64,000 nucleotides of DNA from Ferdinandcohnia salidurans (GCF_042680725.1 NZ_JBHUEK010000010.1:1-64000); one strand, 5' to 3'. Shown: positions 16,641 to 25,750, counted from the first letter of the stretch. Translations and numbers: made by a program. The notes: generated from the letters alone by a model not told the origin.

Positions 16641-17774
16641 ATGAAGGCTGTTACGTATCAAAATCCATATAAAGTAAAGGTCAAGGAAGTAGAGGCTCCA
16701 AAAATTATAAAAAGCGATGACGTGATAGTCCGCATCACCTCAACCGCCATTTGCGGATCCGACCTCCATCTTTATCAAGGTAATTTCCCTTTGCCAGATG
16801 GCTATGTGATTGGACATGAGCCAATGGGAATTGTCGAAGAGGTAGGTCCTGACGTCACTCATGTAAAGAAAGGCGACCGCGTTGTTATTCCTTTTACAGT
16901 TGCATGTGGAAAGTGTTATTACTGTGAACACGAATTAGAAAGTCAATGTGATAATGCGAATCCTCATTACGATTCAGGTGGCTATTTTGGCTACTCCGAA
17001 AAATTTGGCGACCACCCAGGTGGCCAGGCGGAATACTTAAGAGTTCCATTTGGCAATTTTACTCCTTTTAAAATTCCAGAAGACTGTGAATTAGAAGATG
17101 AGGCTTTACTCTTTTTAAGTGATGTTCTACCAACCGCCTATTGGAGTGTGGTGAATGCAGGAGTAAAGAAGGGGGATACGGTCATCATTCTGGGCTGTGG
17201 GCCGATTGGCTTAATGGCACAAAAGTTTGCCTGGATGAAGGGTGCAAAACGTGTTATCGCGGTTGATTATCTCGGTTACCGAATGGAACATGCCAAAGCC
17301 ACGAATAAAGTTGAGATATTTGATTTTACAAAGCATGACGATATGGGAGAACATTTAAAGGAAATCACGAGTGGTGGGGCTGATGTCGTGATTGATTGTG
17401 TTGGAATGGACGGGAAAAAGTCACCTCTTGAATTTATCGAGCAAAAGCTAAAGCTACAAGGTGGAACTCTTGGCCCCATACAAATTTCAACAAAGGCTGT
17501 TCGAAAAGGCGGTACAGTCCAACTGACTGGAGTATACGGTGCGAATTATAATATGTTCCCATTAGGTGCTTTTTTCTCTCGCAACATCACTTTAAAAATG
17601 GGACAAGCTCCGGTCGTTCATTTCATGCCAGAGCTCTATAAAAAAATCGTCAACAAGGAATTCGATCCTACGGATATCATCACGCACAAGGTATCTCTAG
17701 ATGAAGCAAGCCATGCCTATAAAATTTTCAACGATAGGGAAGATAATTGTATCAAGGTTGTCTTAAAACCATAA
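16641..17774 (+). CDS. Zinc-dependent alcohol dehydrogenase (formaldehyde-dehydrogenase-like)
   Basis: Medium-chain dehydrogenase of 377 residues. Catalytic zinc ligands appear in AICGSDLH (Cys about 37) and GHEPMG (His about 59). Structural zinc cysteines are CGKCYYC and C near 106, and the Rossmann motif is GCGPIGLMA (about 189). The insert and HPGGQAEYLRVP are typical of the glutathione-independent formaldehyde dehydrogenase-like subgroup (such as B. subtilis YycR). GGAGTG at 16629 supports the ATG at 16641 rather than the GTG at 16635. It is divergent from treP and ends at a strong terminator. The true substrate is unknown. Confidence 0.9.
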   Translation: MKAVTYQNPYKVKVKEVEAPKIIKSDDVIVRITSTAICGSDLHLYQGNFPLPDGYVIGHEPMGIVEEVGPDVTHVKKGDRVVIPFTVACGKCYYCEHELESQCDNANPHYDSGGYFGYSEKFGDHPGGQAEYLRVPFGNFTPFKIPEDCELEDEALLFLSDVLPTAYWSVVNAGVKKGDTVIILGCGPIGLMAQKFAWMKGAKRVIAVDYLGYRMEHAKATNKVEIFDFTKHDDMGEHLKEITSGGADVVIDCVGMDGKKSPLEFIEQKLKLQGGTLGPIQISTKAVRKGGTVQLTGVYGANYNMFPLGAFFSRNITLKMGQAPVVHFMPELYKKIVNKEFDPTDIITHKVSLDEASHAYKIFNDREDNCIKVVLKP

Positions 17775-17782
17775 AGAATGTG

Positions 17783-17812
17783 ATCGACAAGTGTCTTACT
17801 TGTCGATTTTTT
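17783..17812 (+). terminator. Rho-independent terminator
   Basis: ATCGACAAGT and ACTTGTCGAT form a perfect 10-bp stem followed by TTTTTT. Confidence 0.9.
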
Positions 17813-17889
17813 ATTTATACAATAGATGATTTCCAGTAGAATGGAATTAACGGTAATCAGCATGGAGAGTCAGGGGAGTGGAAGAACGA

Positions 17890-18348
17890 ATGTGGTATTA
17901 TTGGTTCACGCTTATTTTTTGTTTGGCTGTTGTTCTGATGGCTATTATTATCATACCTTGGATCATTACGGCATTAGGAATTGAGGCAGTTCGCGAACGA
18001 AAGACAAAACCTAAGAAAAATAAAAAGAGTAAACCGTCTGAGGATGTTAAGAGTTTTATGAAGTTAACGGGGGCGCTATTGGCGTTTGCAATCGTTGCCG
18101 TATTTTTAGGATATGTAAGCGTTCCGTATATAAAAGATTTCCCACATGTCATGCAAAGAGATTATTCTTCAGAAGAAGGATATATTGAGTATGTCGATGA
18201 TGTAGGAAAAGACTGGGACAATGAGGTCGAGGTTAACGGCGAATGGTTTGAATCAACAAAAATTAAAAACAAACATGTTGGACGTTATATGACCTTTGAG
18301 TATTTACCACATACAAAATTGATTGTTTCATATAAATTTAAGGAGTAA
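17890..18348 (+). CDS. Two-helix membrane protein of unknown function
   Basis: A 152-residue protein with a hydrophobic segment at about 3-27, a lysine-rich cytoplasmic loop (KTKPKKNKKSK), a second helix (about 60-80) and an extracellular C-terminal domain of about 70 residues with many acidic residues. The GTG at 17878 abuts the GGGGAG site, so the ATG at 17890 is preferred. I recognise no family. It precedes the M20 amidohydrolase by 44 bases and may share its transcript. Confidence 0.7.
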   Translation: MWYYWFTLIFCLAVVLMAIIIIPWIITALGIEAVRERKTKPKKNKKSKPSEDVKSFMKLTGALLAFAIVAVFLGYVSVPYIKDFPHVMQRDYSSEEGYIEYVDDVGKDWDNEVEVNGEWFESTKIKNKHVGRYMTFEYLPHTKLIVSYKFKE

Positions 18349-18392
18349 TCAAGCTGGGCTGTGATTAAGGGGAATAATAGGGGGAATTTCCA

Positions 18393-19517
18393 GTGGATAA
18401 GAAAAATCTAGAGTTGGCGATTCAGTTACGTCGTGAATTACATATGAATCCCGAATTGTCCTATCAGGAGGTTTGGACGAAACAGCATTTGATCGACTTT
18501 CTTCAAAAACATACAACAAACATCGAAATTATCGACAAGGGGAAATACTTCTATGCGAAATATACATTTGGTGAGGATCGACCCACGATTGCATTTAGAG
18601 CGGATTTTGATGCTCTCCCTATTCCCGAAACAATTGACCTTCCATGGAAATCAAACAATCCAGGTGTTTCCCATAAATGTGGACATGACGGTCATTCCGC
18701 CACTCTTGCTGGATTTGCTCTTGAGGTAGATCAAAAAGGGGCGGATCAAAATATCATTTTCCTTTTTCAGCATGCAGAAGAAACAGGGCAAGGTGGCATT
18801 GAATGCGCTGAAATCATGATTGAAGAAAAAGTCGATGAAATTTACGGCTACCACAATATGTCGGGCATCGAATTCAAGGCCGTGCATGTGATCGATGGGA
18901 CAGCCCACTGTGCTTCTAAAGGAATGTCCATTGAAATGGTTGGTTCACCTGCCCACGCTAGCCAACCTGAAGATGGAGTCAATCCTTCTTTTGCAATCGC
19001 TAAAATCATTGAGACTCTACCCGAGTTAACGGCACCTGAAAAATATGACGGTCTCGTTCTATGCACGATCATTCAAGTAGATATTGGCTCGGAGAATTAC
19101 GGGATTGCAGCCCATAGGGGTGTTCTACGGTTAACCATTCGTGCGGAAAAAGAGGCGGAACTAAATGCGCTTCAGCAAAATATCGAGAATCTTACGACTC
19201 AACTTGGAAAAGAGCATGGCATTAACGTTAGCTTTGAGTATCGGGATGAATTTCCGGAAACCGTTAATCATGAGGAATCGGTAAATAAAGTGCGCCAAGT
19301 TGCAGCAGTAAAAGGATATCCCTTACGTGAGCTAACCTCACCATACCGTGCATCAGAAGACTATGGCCATTATCTAAAACTTGTAAAAGGTGCTTATTTT
19401 TATATAGGAAATGGTGAGAATCATCCATCCATCCACACCTACGAATATGATTTCCGCGATGAAATTATTGAAACCGGGGTAGAAATGTTTAAAGGACTTG
19501 TGGGAATCGAGGAGTAA
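18393..19517 (+). CDS. M20-family amidohydrolase/aminoacylase
   Basis: Zinc-dependent amidohydrolase of the M20D group, which removes acyl groups from N-acylated amino acids or related amides. Metal-binding motifs are visible: CGHDGH (about residue 92), HAEETGQGG (about 128), the dimerisation-domain histidine in GSPAHASQP, and the late HPSIHTYEYDF. Its 374 residues are normal. The start is GTG nine bases after GGGGG. Residues differ from hippurate hydrolase and diaminopimelate deacetylase, so the acyl substrate is open. It precedes a structured leader and a DJ-1 family gene. Confidence 0.85.
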   Translation: MDKKNLELAIQLRRELHMNPELSYQEVWTKQHLIDFLQKHTTNIEIIDKGKYFYAKYTFGEDRPTIAFRADFDALPIPETIDLPWKSNNPGVSHKCGHDGHSATLAGFALEVDQKGADQNIIFLFQHAEETGQGGIECAEIMIEEKVDEIYGYHNMSGIEFKAVHVIDGTAHCASKGMSIEMVGSPAHASQPEDGVNPSFAIAKIIETLPELTAPEKYDGLVLCTIIQVDIGSENYGIAAHRGVLRLTIRAEKEAELNALQQNIENLTTQLGKEHGINVSFEYRDEFPETVNHEESVNKVRQVAAVKGYPLRELTSPYRASEDYGHYLKLVKGAYFYIGNGENHPSIHTYEYDFRDEIIETGVEMFKGLVGIEE

Positions 19518-19524
19518 TTTTACG

Positions 19525-19611
19525 TTCTACAAGCACCTCTTTTAATAATAGAATCCTAGAAGGGAAATGTGTCAAACTTGTAGAACTTCTAGTGTAAAGG
19601 GGTGCTTTTTT
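19525..19611 (+). promoter_or_regulatory. Structured leader with alternative hairpins before the DJ-1 gene
   Basis: Two pairings compete. TTCTACAAG (19525-19533) pairs perfectly with CTTGTAGAA (19577-19585). AAGCACCTCTTT (19531-19542) pairs with AAAGGGGTGCTT (19596-19607), which contains the ribosome site and is followed by a T-run. CCTAGAAG (19555-19562) with CTTCTAG (19586-19592) supports the second form. The second fold would terminate transcription or hide the ribosome site; the first would free it. It may also simply be the terminator of the preceding gene. Confidence 0.5.
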
Positions 19612-20190
19612 ATGAGAAAAATATTACTCGCCATATATGATTCGTTTTCTGAATTTGAGATAACCGTGGCAACGGCAATGCTAAGAGGGACGCACCAGAT
19701 TATAACCGTTGCGGACTCTCTTAAAACGATAACCGGGGAATCAGGTTTGCAATTTGTGCCGCACTTAATGTACCAGCAGGTGGACCCGACGGACTATGAC
19801 GGGATAATTATCCCTGGCGGAGACTTGATCAATGTCAAAGACACGATGGAACTATATGATATAACAAAAACACTACATGAACAGAATAAATTAACTGCAG
19901 CCATTTGCAGTGGTACGTATGTGTTAGCAAGAGCAGGAGTACTTGAAGGGAAGCCATATACAGTCACTCTCCATCAAGAGCAACGTAATTTTCTGGGTTG
20001 CTTTGAAGAGGAGAATTTCCGATACGAGCCGGTTGTAAAATCAGGTAATGTCATTACCGCACAGGGCCATGCCTATGTTGACTTTGCACTTGCTATTTCA
20101 GAAAAACTGGGGGCATTACATCACTCTGAGTTTACAAAAGAATTTTACAAGGGGCAACGGAATCGGCTGATGGAGGAAGGGGTAAAGTGA
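19612..20190 (+). CDS. DJ-1/PfpI family protein (class I glutamine-amidotransferase-like)
   Basis: A 192-residue single-domain protein of the DJ-1/PfpI superfamily. The nucleophile elbow is AICSGTYVLA with Cys near residue 101, and GGDLIN resembles the substrate loop. Members act as glyoxalases, deglycases or chaperones; which applies here is unclear. The start at 19612 uses AAAGGGGTG; longer in-frame readings would traverse the leader hairpins. It is followed closely by an HXXEE membrane gene. Confidence 0.85.
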   Translation: MRKILLAIYDSFSEFEITVATAMLRGTHQIITVADSLKTITGESGLQFVPHLMYQQVDPTDYDGIIIPGGDLINVKDTMELYDITKTLHEQNKLTAAICSGTYVLARAGVLEGKPYTVTLHQEQRNFLGCFEEENFRYEPVVKSGNVITAQGHAYVDFALAISEKLGALHHSEFTKEFYKGQRNRLMEEGVK

Positions 20191-20205
20191 CCATTCACTG
20201 AGAAT

Positions 20206-20712
20206 ATGATAAAACGATCAAAAATACACTTGTTCCTTTTTTTGTTCCCATTACTTTATCTTATTCACGACATCGAAGAAATTTTAACGGTAGAGAAATT
20301 TCTACTAAAGCATTCAGATCTATTCCCGTTTCGTATTACGGCGCTAGAGTTTGCAGTTGCTTTTTCATTACTTTGGATTTTGGCTTTAGTCGGGTGTTTT
20401 CAGACCTATCGAAATAAAAGATTTCTTGGTATGAAACCAGCTACCTACCTTGCATTTCTAGTCCCAGGAATCATACTGGCAAATGCGATTGGCCATGTTC
20501 TACAATTCATTTATTTAAAAGATTATATACCAGGGCTTATCACGTCAATCATAATTTTAATCCCATATTCATTTTTCACAGCACGGTTTTTAATTATTAG
20601 GGGAGAAATAACGGTAAAAAAACTAGTAACCTATTTTGTAATCGGTTTTCTGGCCCAAGGTCCTCTAGCATTACTTGCTCATATAGTATCTTCAACTATA
20701 GTAAAATGGTAA
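20206..20712 (+). CDS. HXXEE domain membrane protein
   Basis: A 168-residue polytopic protein with five or so helices. The name-giving HxxEE motif is seen as HDIEE near residue 22, followed by ALEFAVAF and NAIGHVLQF, all typical of this family. It starts 15 bases after the DJ-1 gene. The family is uncharacterised; the conserved acidic and histidine residues in membrane helices suggest metal or proton binding. Confidence 0.82.
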   Translation: MIKRSKIHLFLFLFPLLYLIHDIEEILTVEKFLLKHSDLFPFRITALEFAVAFSLLWILALVGCFQTYRNKRFLGMKPATYLAFLVPGIILANAIGHVLQFIYLKDYIPGLITSIIILIPYSFFTARFLIIRGEITVKKLVTYFVIGFLAQGPLALLAHIVSSTIVKW

Positions 20713-20731
20713 TTAGAAAGGGGGAGTAGCC

Positions 20732-21388
20732 GTGACAATCGAAATTAAGAATTTTTCAATTGGGCTGCCCGAAAAAATGAAATACGGAGAAAACGAAGAA
20801 GTTATAACGGCAATCCGAAAAAAGAAAGTGGAAGAAGCTTTCTTAACCAAAGACGGATTCAGTGGAGATGGAGTAGCCGATTTAAAGCATCATGGAGGTC
20901 CTGACCGTGCTGTATGTTTTTACCCGTATGAACATTACGCACTATGGGGAAGTGAATTTTTAGTTCAGTTTCCACTTCCAACTTTTGGGGAGAATTTAAC
21001 CCTTACCAATATGGAAGAAAAAGATGTCTGTATCGGGGACATTTATCAAATTGGTGACGCAGTTATTCAAATCACCCAAGGAAGAATACCGTGTAGCACC
21101 ATTACAAAAAGGACGAACAATCCTTATCTTTTAAAGATGATGGTCCAAACGGGCTTTACTGGTTACTTGGCGAGAGTATTAAAAGAAGGTACCGTACGAA
21201 AGGATTCTAAGATTTCGTTAGAAGAACGTAATCCAAATCAAGTCTCTATCCTTGAAGCAAATGAGATTTATTATAAGAGGCCAAGAGATATAGAAGGTAT
21301 CAACAAGATTTTGGCGGTCGAAGAACTGGCGGATGAGTGGAAAGAGATGCTAGATGAGCGATTAACTAGACTAGGCCACCCACTTTAA
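20732..21388 (+). CDS. MOSC domain protein (YiiM/YflK type)
   Basis: A 218-residue cytoplasmic protein with the MOSC fold, related to molybdenum cofactor sulfurase C-termini and to YiiM/YflK. Visible family motifs are GDGVADLKHHGGPDRAVCFYP, FGENLT, IGDIYQIGDAVIQITQGR and the conserved cysteine in RIPCSTI (about residue 127). YiiM proteins help detoxify N-hydroxylated compounds using molybdenum cofactor. The GTG start is set by AAAGGGGGAG. It is probably in one operon with the DJ-1 and HXXEE genes. Confidence 0.88.
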   Translation: MTIEIKNFSIGLPEKMKYGENEEVITAIRKKKVEEAFLTKDGFSGDGVADLKHHGGPDRAVCFYPYEHYALWGSEFLVQFPLPTFGENLTLTNMEEKDVCIGDIYQIGDAVIQITQGRIPCSTITKRTNNPYLLKMMVQTGFTGYLARVLKEGTVRKDSKISLEERNPNQVSILEANEIYYKRPRDIEGINKILAVEELADEWKEMLDERLTRLGHPL

Positions 21389-21455
21389 ATATAATGAAAC
21401 CTTTTTATGGAAATAGTCGTAAACAAGGTAACCTATTTATCGGGGAGATGATACG

Positions 21456-21773
21456 GTGAAAAACATTTATTGTGAAAAATGTGCGGCAGAAATCACAGAT
21501 AAAAACAATCTTGTAATTGCAACGTATTTCTTCTATATCACGACTTTCCATGAACAGTGTTATTCAAGAACATTAAAAGGCAGGAAAACACTTTTTGTTG
21601 GAAATGAACCGATCAATGGGTTCTCTGGTAATCTTAAAGCGATTCTAGCCTTTGTCTTAGCTATGATTCTATTTTTAGATGGTGGAGCATTTCTGTTTGT
21701 CGGAATAGTTGCCCTTTTGGTTCCCATAGTTCGCTTGTATGCCTGGTTCACAATTGAACGACATTTAGAGTAG
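21456..21773 (+). CDS. Small protein with Cys pair and C-terminal membrane helices
   Basis: A 105-residue protein. The N-terminal half has CEKC (about residue 6) and HEQC (about 34), which could bind one zinc ion. The C-terminal half has one or two hydrophobic helices (about 60-98). GTG start with GGGGAG eight bases upstream. It is a single-gene unit ending in a clear terminator. No family recognised. Confidence 0.68.
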   Translation: MKNIYCEKCAAEITDKNNLVIATYFFYITTFHEQCYSRTLKGRKTLFVGNEPINGFSGNLKAILAFVLAMILFLDGGAFLFVGIVALLVPIVRLYAWFTIERHLE

Positions 21774-21777
21774 TTTC

Positions 21778-21812
21778 GGGTGTTAATCCTTGCAGGATTA
21801 ATGCCCTTTTTT
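21778..21812 (+). terminator. Rho-independent terminator
   Basis: GGGTGTTAATCC pairs with GGATTAATGCCC (two G-U) around a 5-base loop, then TTTTTT. Confidence 0.88.
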
Positions 21813-21841
21813 GTGGAAGTATGTGTGGAGGTGAAAGTTTG

Positions 21842-22300
21842 ATGAAGTACAAAAAGACAATCGTCCTTCTAGGAATCATAGTAATTCTCTTAGTTTTATT
21901 TAAAAAGGACTTGTGGGAGAGGAATGAAGATTTACTTCAACAAGAAGTCGAATCCATCCAACAATCGGTTGAAACAATAAATTTAGAAGAGATTACACCA
22001 TTCGAATGGGACAAGGTCTATTCCTTCAGCCCATACACACCGAAGGATACAATCTATGAAACAGTAGGCTACAAATGGGACCGCATCCAGGAAACCGTAA
22101 ACGAAGGTATGAACCAAATCGTGTTTCTGAAGGACGGAAAAGTAGTGTGCTATGTATATGGATATCCGTCTAATGTCGGTTATGGAATTTCTTTTTCAGG
22201 AGAAACCCTCTCCGAGTATGCAACAGTCTTACAAGCAGAAGATGATCTAACATTCAAAGTGGAGCGAGAAGAGGAAGTTGTTTATTTAATAAAAGAATAA
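21842..22300 (+). CDS. Membrane-anchored protein of unknown function
   Basis: A 152-residue protein with one N-terminal membrane anchor (about residues 5-22) and a largely acidic extracellular domain. The domain contains PFEWDKVYSFSPYTP and YETVGYKWD, a pattern shared by uncharacterised Bacillus exported proteins. GGAGGTGAAAG gives the ATG at 21842. It is followed by tandem array B with no obvious terminator of its own. Confidence 0.72.
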   Translation: MKYKKTIVLLGIIVILLVLFKKDLWERNEDLLQQEVESIQQSVETINLEEITPFEWDKVYSFSPYTPKDTIYETVGYKWDRIQETVNEGMNQIVFLKDGKVVCYVYGYPSNVGYGISFSGETLSEYATVLQAEDDLTFKVEREEEVVYLIKE

Positions 22301-22336
22301 GAGTTTACAAGTGTAGTTCAAAACTAAGTGCTTGTT

Positions 22337-22660
22337 ATGAAGAGGAAAACGGTGAGTCCCAGGAGAGTGAATCCCCTTCATGACCGTGATGAAGAGGAAA
22401 ACGGTGAGTCCTAGGAGAGTGAATCCCCTTCATGACTGTGATGAAGAGGAAAACGGTGAGTCCCAGGAGAGTGAATCCCCTTCATGACCGTGAATAAGAG
22501 GAAAACAGTGAGTCCCAGGAGAGTGAATCCTCTTCAATACCGCGATGAAGAGGAAAACGGTAAGTCCTAGGAGGGTGAATCCCCTTCATAACCGTGATGA
22601 AGAGGAAACGGAGGGGAATCTTGTGTGGAAATCCCCTTCATAAACCCAATGAAGACCAAA
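22337..22660. repeat. Tandem array B: six 52-bp units
   Basis: Units begin with ATGAAGAGGAAA at 22337, 22389, 22441, 22493 (as AATAAGAGG), 22545 and 22597, and a partial one at 22649, with an exact period of 52. The first five are over 85 percent alike; the sixth has diverged. Each contains a GAAGAGGA/TCCCCTTC dyad and CGGT/ACCG. The period is not a multiple of three and no gene fits. It lies between an exported-protein gene and the SDR gene. Confidence 0.95.
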
Positions 22661-22724
22661 ATGAGCTGTTCAATCCCAATAATAGTCCTTCATCCCAACA
22701 ACACTAAACGAAAAAGGTGCCCAA

Positions 22725-23558
22725 ATGCGAAAAATGCTAAAATCACTTTTGTTTTTCCCTTCAAACCTAAATAAGGAGAAGCTCCAAGCCCACCTAACTG
22801 GAAAAACAATCGTCATCACCGGTGCGAGTTCAGGTATCGGCAAAGAGGTAGCTTGCCAATTAGCGTACATCCAATGCCATCTCATCCTAGTCGCTAGAAG
22901 AGGCGCCCTGCTCGAAAATATCAAAAATGATATCGAAACGCAAAAAGCCAAAGTGAGCATTTTTCAGGCTGACCTTAGAAATGAGGACGAGCTCGCCAAC
23001 TTTCTAACCTTTTTACACAATCAGCAAACCTTAGATATCATCGTCAACAACGCAGGTCTTTCCATCAGACGTTCCATTTATGAATCTCTTGATCGGTTTC
23101 ATGATTTTACACGAACAATGGCGATTAACTATTTTGCGCCAGTTAAAATAGTGTTATCAACAATTCCAATGCTCCAAAAAAGTAAGGGGCAGATTATTAA
23201 TGTATCAACCATCAACGCCAAGTTAGCACCCGTTCCGTTTTTCGCAGCCTATCAGGCATCCAAATCAGCATTTGATGTATGGCTTCGATCTGTTTTGCCA
23301 GAGTTGCATGCAAACCAAATCGCAACTACTACCATCTATTTACCGCTTGTTCGAACACCGATGATTGAGCCCACACCAGGTTATCGAAACGTACCGGCAA
23401 TGTCGCAGCAGCATGCAGCAAAAATAATCTGTAAGTCGATGTATACGCGTCGGAAAAAATACCAACCATGGTGGTTAGTTTTTGGACAACTAGCCTCTGT
23501 TTTTCTAACGAATCTAGGAGATTTTTCAAAGAAGGGGAAGCAAAATGAAACTGATTAG
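22725..23558 (+). CDS. Short-chain dehydrogenase/reductase
   Basis: NAD(P)-dependent oxidoreductase of 277 residues. TGASSGIG (about 32) is the cofactor loop, NNAG (about 109) the structural motif, and Ser with YQASK (about 178) the catalytic residues. The long C-terminus resembles acyl or ketone reductases of lipid metabolism. Its end overlaps the acyl-CoA ligase by 14 bases, so the two are coupled and probably act on the same acyl compound. The ribosome site AAGGTG is modest. Confidence 0.88.
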   Translation: MRKMLKSLLFFPSNLNKEKLQAHLTGKTIVITGASSGIGKEVACQLAYIQCHLILVARRGALLENIKNDIETQKAKVSIFQADLRNEDELANFLTFLHNQQTLDIIVNNAGLSIRRSIYESLDRFHDFTRTMAINYFAPVKIVLSTIPMLQKSKGQIINVSTINAKLAPVPFFAAYQASKSAFDVWLRSVLPELHANQIATTTIYLPLVRTPMIEPTPGYRNVPAMSQQHAAKIICKSMYTRRKKYQPWWLVFGQLASVFLTNLGDFSKKGKQNETD

Positions 23559-25065
23559 ACTTTTTTATGTTTTATATAAAATAAAGCTGCTTTCCCCAAC
23601 AGGGCTGTATTATTTAATCGGTTCTATCTTTACTTGCGGAATCAATTTGATGACACTTTTACATTTTGCGGAAAAGAAATTTGCCAACCAATTTGCGCTT
23701 GTCGACGATAGGGAAAAACTAACCTACAAACAGCTTCTAGAACAATCAACGAAACTTGCCCATACTATAGTTGAAATCGCTCAACTTCAACCCGGAATGA
23801 AAGTAGGGATTTTATGTAGAAACCATGCTTCACTCGTAAAAACAATTTTTGCTGTATCACGCGTTGGGGCGGATATCTACTTATTAAATACGGAAATCAG
23901 CAAGCAGCAGTTTGATGCTTTCGCCGAGCGACACAATTTTAATCTAGTCATCTATGATCATGAATTGAGCACAATCATTCAAAACTATTCTAACCTAAAG
24001 ATTCTAAGCTATCATTCCGACTTACCAGCAATCAGTAATTTCCTGAAAACGAAAGCAAGCCAAGCTAACTTACCAAGAACCTCAAAGAGCAAACTTGTCC
24101 TACAAACGAGTGGCACCACTGGATTGTCAAAGGATGCAGCACACAAACCATCCCTTTTTCATTATTTAAATCCGTTTTTTGCTTTTATCAAGCGACTACG
24201 GATTTTAGACTATCGTAATGCGTACATTGCAACCCCGATTTATCACGGATATGGTATTGCCGTGTTGTTATTATTTATCCCATTAGGGAAAAATGTAGTG
24301 ATTACAAGCGGGTTTAACGCGAAACAAGCCTGTGAACTCATTCAACAACATCAAATCGAGGTCGTCACGGTTGTCCCATTAATGCTTCAAAAAATGCTAC
24401 TAACAAACCCAGCACAATTAAAATCTCTCAAGTGTATCGCATCAGGTGGAGCAAAGCTTCCAACAAAGCTCGTAGGTGAAAAGTTCCAAAGACTAGGTCC
24501 TGTTCTATACAATTTATACGGAACCTCAGAAACTGGCTTGAACTTCATCGCCACCCCACAGGACTTAATGTATTCGGCAACAACCATTGGCAAGAAGATA
24601 AGTGGACTAAAAATAAGTATTTTAGATGGAAACGAAAAGGATGTCTCAACGGGCACGATCGGTCAGCTTTGTATGAAGAGTGACTGGTCGATTCGAAAGC
24701 ATACCTGGATTGAAACAGGTGATGCTGGTTATCGAGACGAAAACGGATATTATTTTTTATGTGGAAGGATAGACGATATGGTCGTTTCCGGTGGGGAAAA
24801 TGTCTATCCAATTGAAATTGAGCAGGTACTAATCAAGCACCCGCAAATTCACGATGTGGCTGTAATCGGAATATTTGACGTCCAATTTGGCCAGCGTTTA
24901 AAAGCATTTGTGGTACCAGAAAAAAACGAAGTTCTGACAGAGGAAGAATTATTGGAGTGGCTCCGCCAAAGAGTAGCTAGATTCCAACTTCCAAAAGAGG
25001 TTACCATTGTTAAACAATTGCCCTACACACCTCTTGGTAAACTCGATAAAAAACAGCTGGAGTGA
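23545..25065 (+). CDS. AMP-binding acyl-CoA ligase
   Basis: ANL-superfamily enzyme of 506 residues, which activates a carboxylic acid with ATP and transfers it to CoA. The P-loop reads QTSGTTGLSK (about 188) where Pro is more usual before Lys. YGTSE (about 327), TGDAGYRDENG, GRIDDMVVSGGENVYP and the catalytic lysine in PLGKLDKK (about 499) are intact. A hydrophobic N-terminal stretch (about 10-40) suggests membrane association. It overlaps the SDR gene, forming a two-gene unit whose product is unknown. Confidence 0.9.
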   Translation: MKLIRLFYVLYKIKLLSPTGLYYLIGSIFTCGINLMTLLHFAEKKFANQFALVDDREKLTYKQLLEQSTKLAHTIVEIAQLQPGMKVGILCRNHASLVKTIFAVSRVGADIYLLNTEISKQQFDAFAERHNFNLVIYDHELSTIIQNYSNLKILSYHSDLPAISNFLKTKASQANLPRTSKSKLVLQTSGTTGLSKDAAHKPSLFHYLNPFFAFIKRLRILDYRNAYIATPIYHGYGIAVLLLFIPLGKNVVITSGFNAKQACELIQQHQIEVVTVVPLMLQKMLLTNPAQLKSLKCIASGGAKLPTKLVGEKFQRLGPVLYNLYGTSETGLNFIATPQDLMYSATTIGKKISGLKISILDGNEKDVSTGTIGQLCMKSDWSIRKHTWIETGDAGYRDENGYYFLCGRIDDMVVSGGENVYPIEIEQVLIKHPQIHDVAVIGIFDVQFGQRLKAFVVPEKNEVLTEEELLEWLRQRVARFQLPKEVTIVKQLPYTPLGKLDKKQLE

Positions 25066-25088
25066 GAGCGGAATCCCCATGAATTATG

Positions 25089-25283
25089 CTAATAGGGTGA
25101 GGAATCTTTTATAAAAGTAAAATACGTAAGAAATTCATTTTCACTTAGTGATATATGATTCGTTAAATCCTTCGTTCTCAAAACAAACTCTTTAACTCCG
25201 ATAAATTCTGATTCGGCAACGAGGTAAAACTGTGTTCCTTTTTTGTATCCTTTAAACTTCTTTTTTAATTGATATACTTTCAT
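25089..25283 (-). CDS. Small basic hypothetical protein
   Basis: A 64-residue protein (MKVYQLKKKFKGYKKGT...) with an alternating charged and hydrophobic pattern and a lysine-rich start. AGGTAGGG lies about nine bases before the ATG on the minus strand. It is convergent with the acyl-CoA ligase. Nothing is recognised with certainty; the composition looks like a genuine coding sequence. Confidence 0.5.
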   Translation of the reverse strand: MKVYQLKKKFKGYKKGTQFYLVAESEFIGVKEFVLRTKDLTNHISLSENEFLTYFTFIKDSSPY

Positions 25284-25468
25284 TGAATTACCCTACCTGA
25301 TCTCTATTTCAATTAGATAAATTTCATTATATACGATTATGATGATATTCTGCTTTTAAACTGAATGTTTTTGATAAAATGAATGACACTGAGTTTAATT
25401 AACATGGACCTATCTTGTATAGTAGGTTTATAATCTGATAAAAAAGTAAAAGAAAAGAGGGGTAACTT

Positions 25469-25735
25469 ATGTGTAGAAACATTAAAACTTTATTTAATTT
25501 CGAACCACCAGCTACAGATGAAGAGATTCATGCGGCATCTGTGCAGTACGTTAAAAAGATAACAGGGTTTAACAAGCCATCAAAGATTAACGAAGAGGCA
25601 TTTCATCAAGCCATCAATGAAATAGCTTTAATTACTAGTAATTTGTTGAACTCATTAGAGACCAGTGCGGAGCCTCGTAACCGTGAAGTAGAAGCTGAGC
25701 GTGCGCGCATTCGATCAGCCAAAAGATTTGGATAA
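25469..25735 (+). CDS. DUF2277 family protein
   Basis: An 88-residue soluble protein beginning MCRNIKTLFNFEPPATDEEI and ending in RERARIRSAKRFG-like residues, the conserved pattern of DUF2277. Members occur across bacteria with no known function. AGAGGGG upstream supports the start. It stands alone, convergent with the LysM gene. Confidence 0.9.
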   Translation: MCRNIKTLFNFEPPATDEEIHAASVQYVKKITGFNKPSKINEEAFHQAINEIALITSNLLNSLETSAEPRNREVEAERARIRSAKRFG

Positions 25736-25750
25736 AATTAAAATCTAAAC

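Noticed and set aside
19518..19611. T-box leader
   Set aside because: No AGGGTGG-type T-box sequence or specifier-loop arrangement is visible, and the downstream gene is not linked to amino acid supply.
22337..22660. Array B as a CRISPR
   Set aside because: The whole 52-bp unit is conserved; there are no variable spacers.
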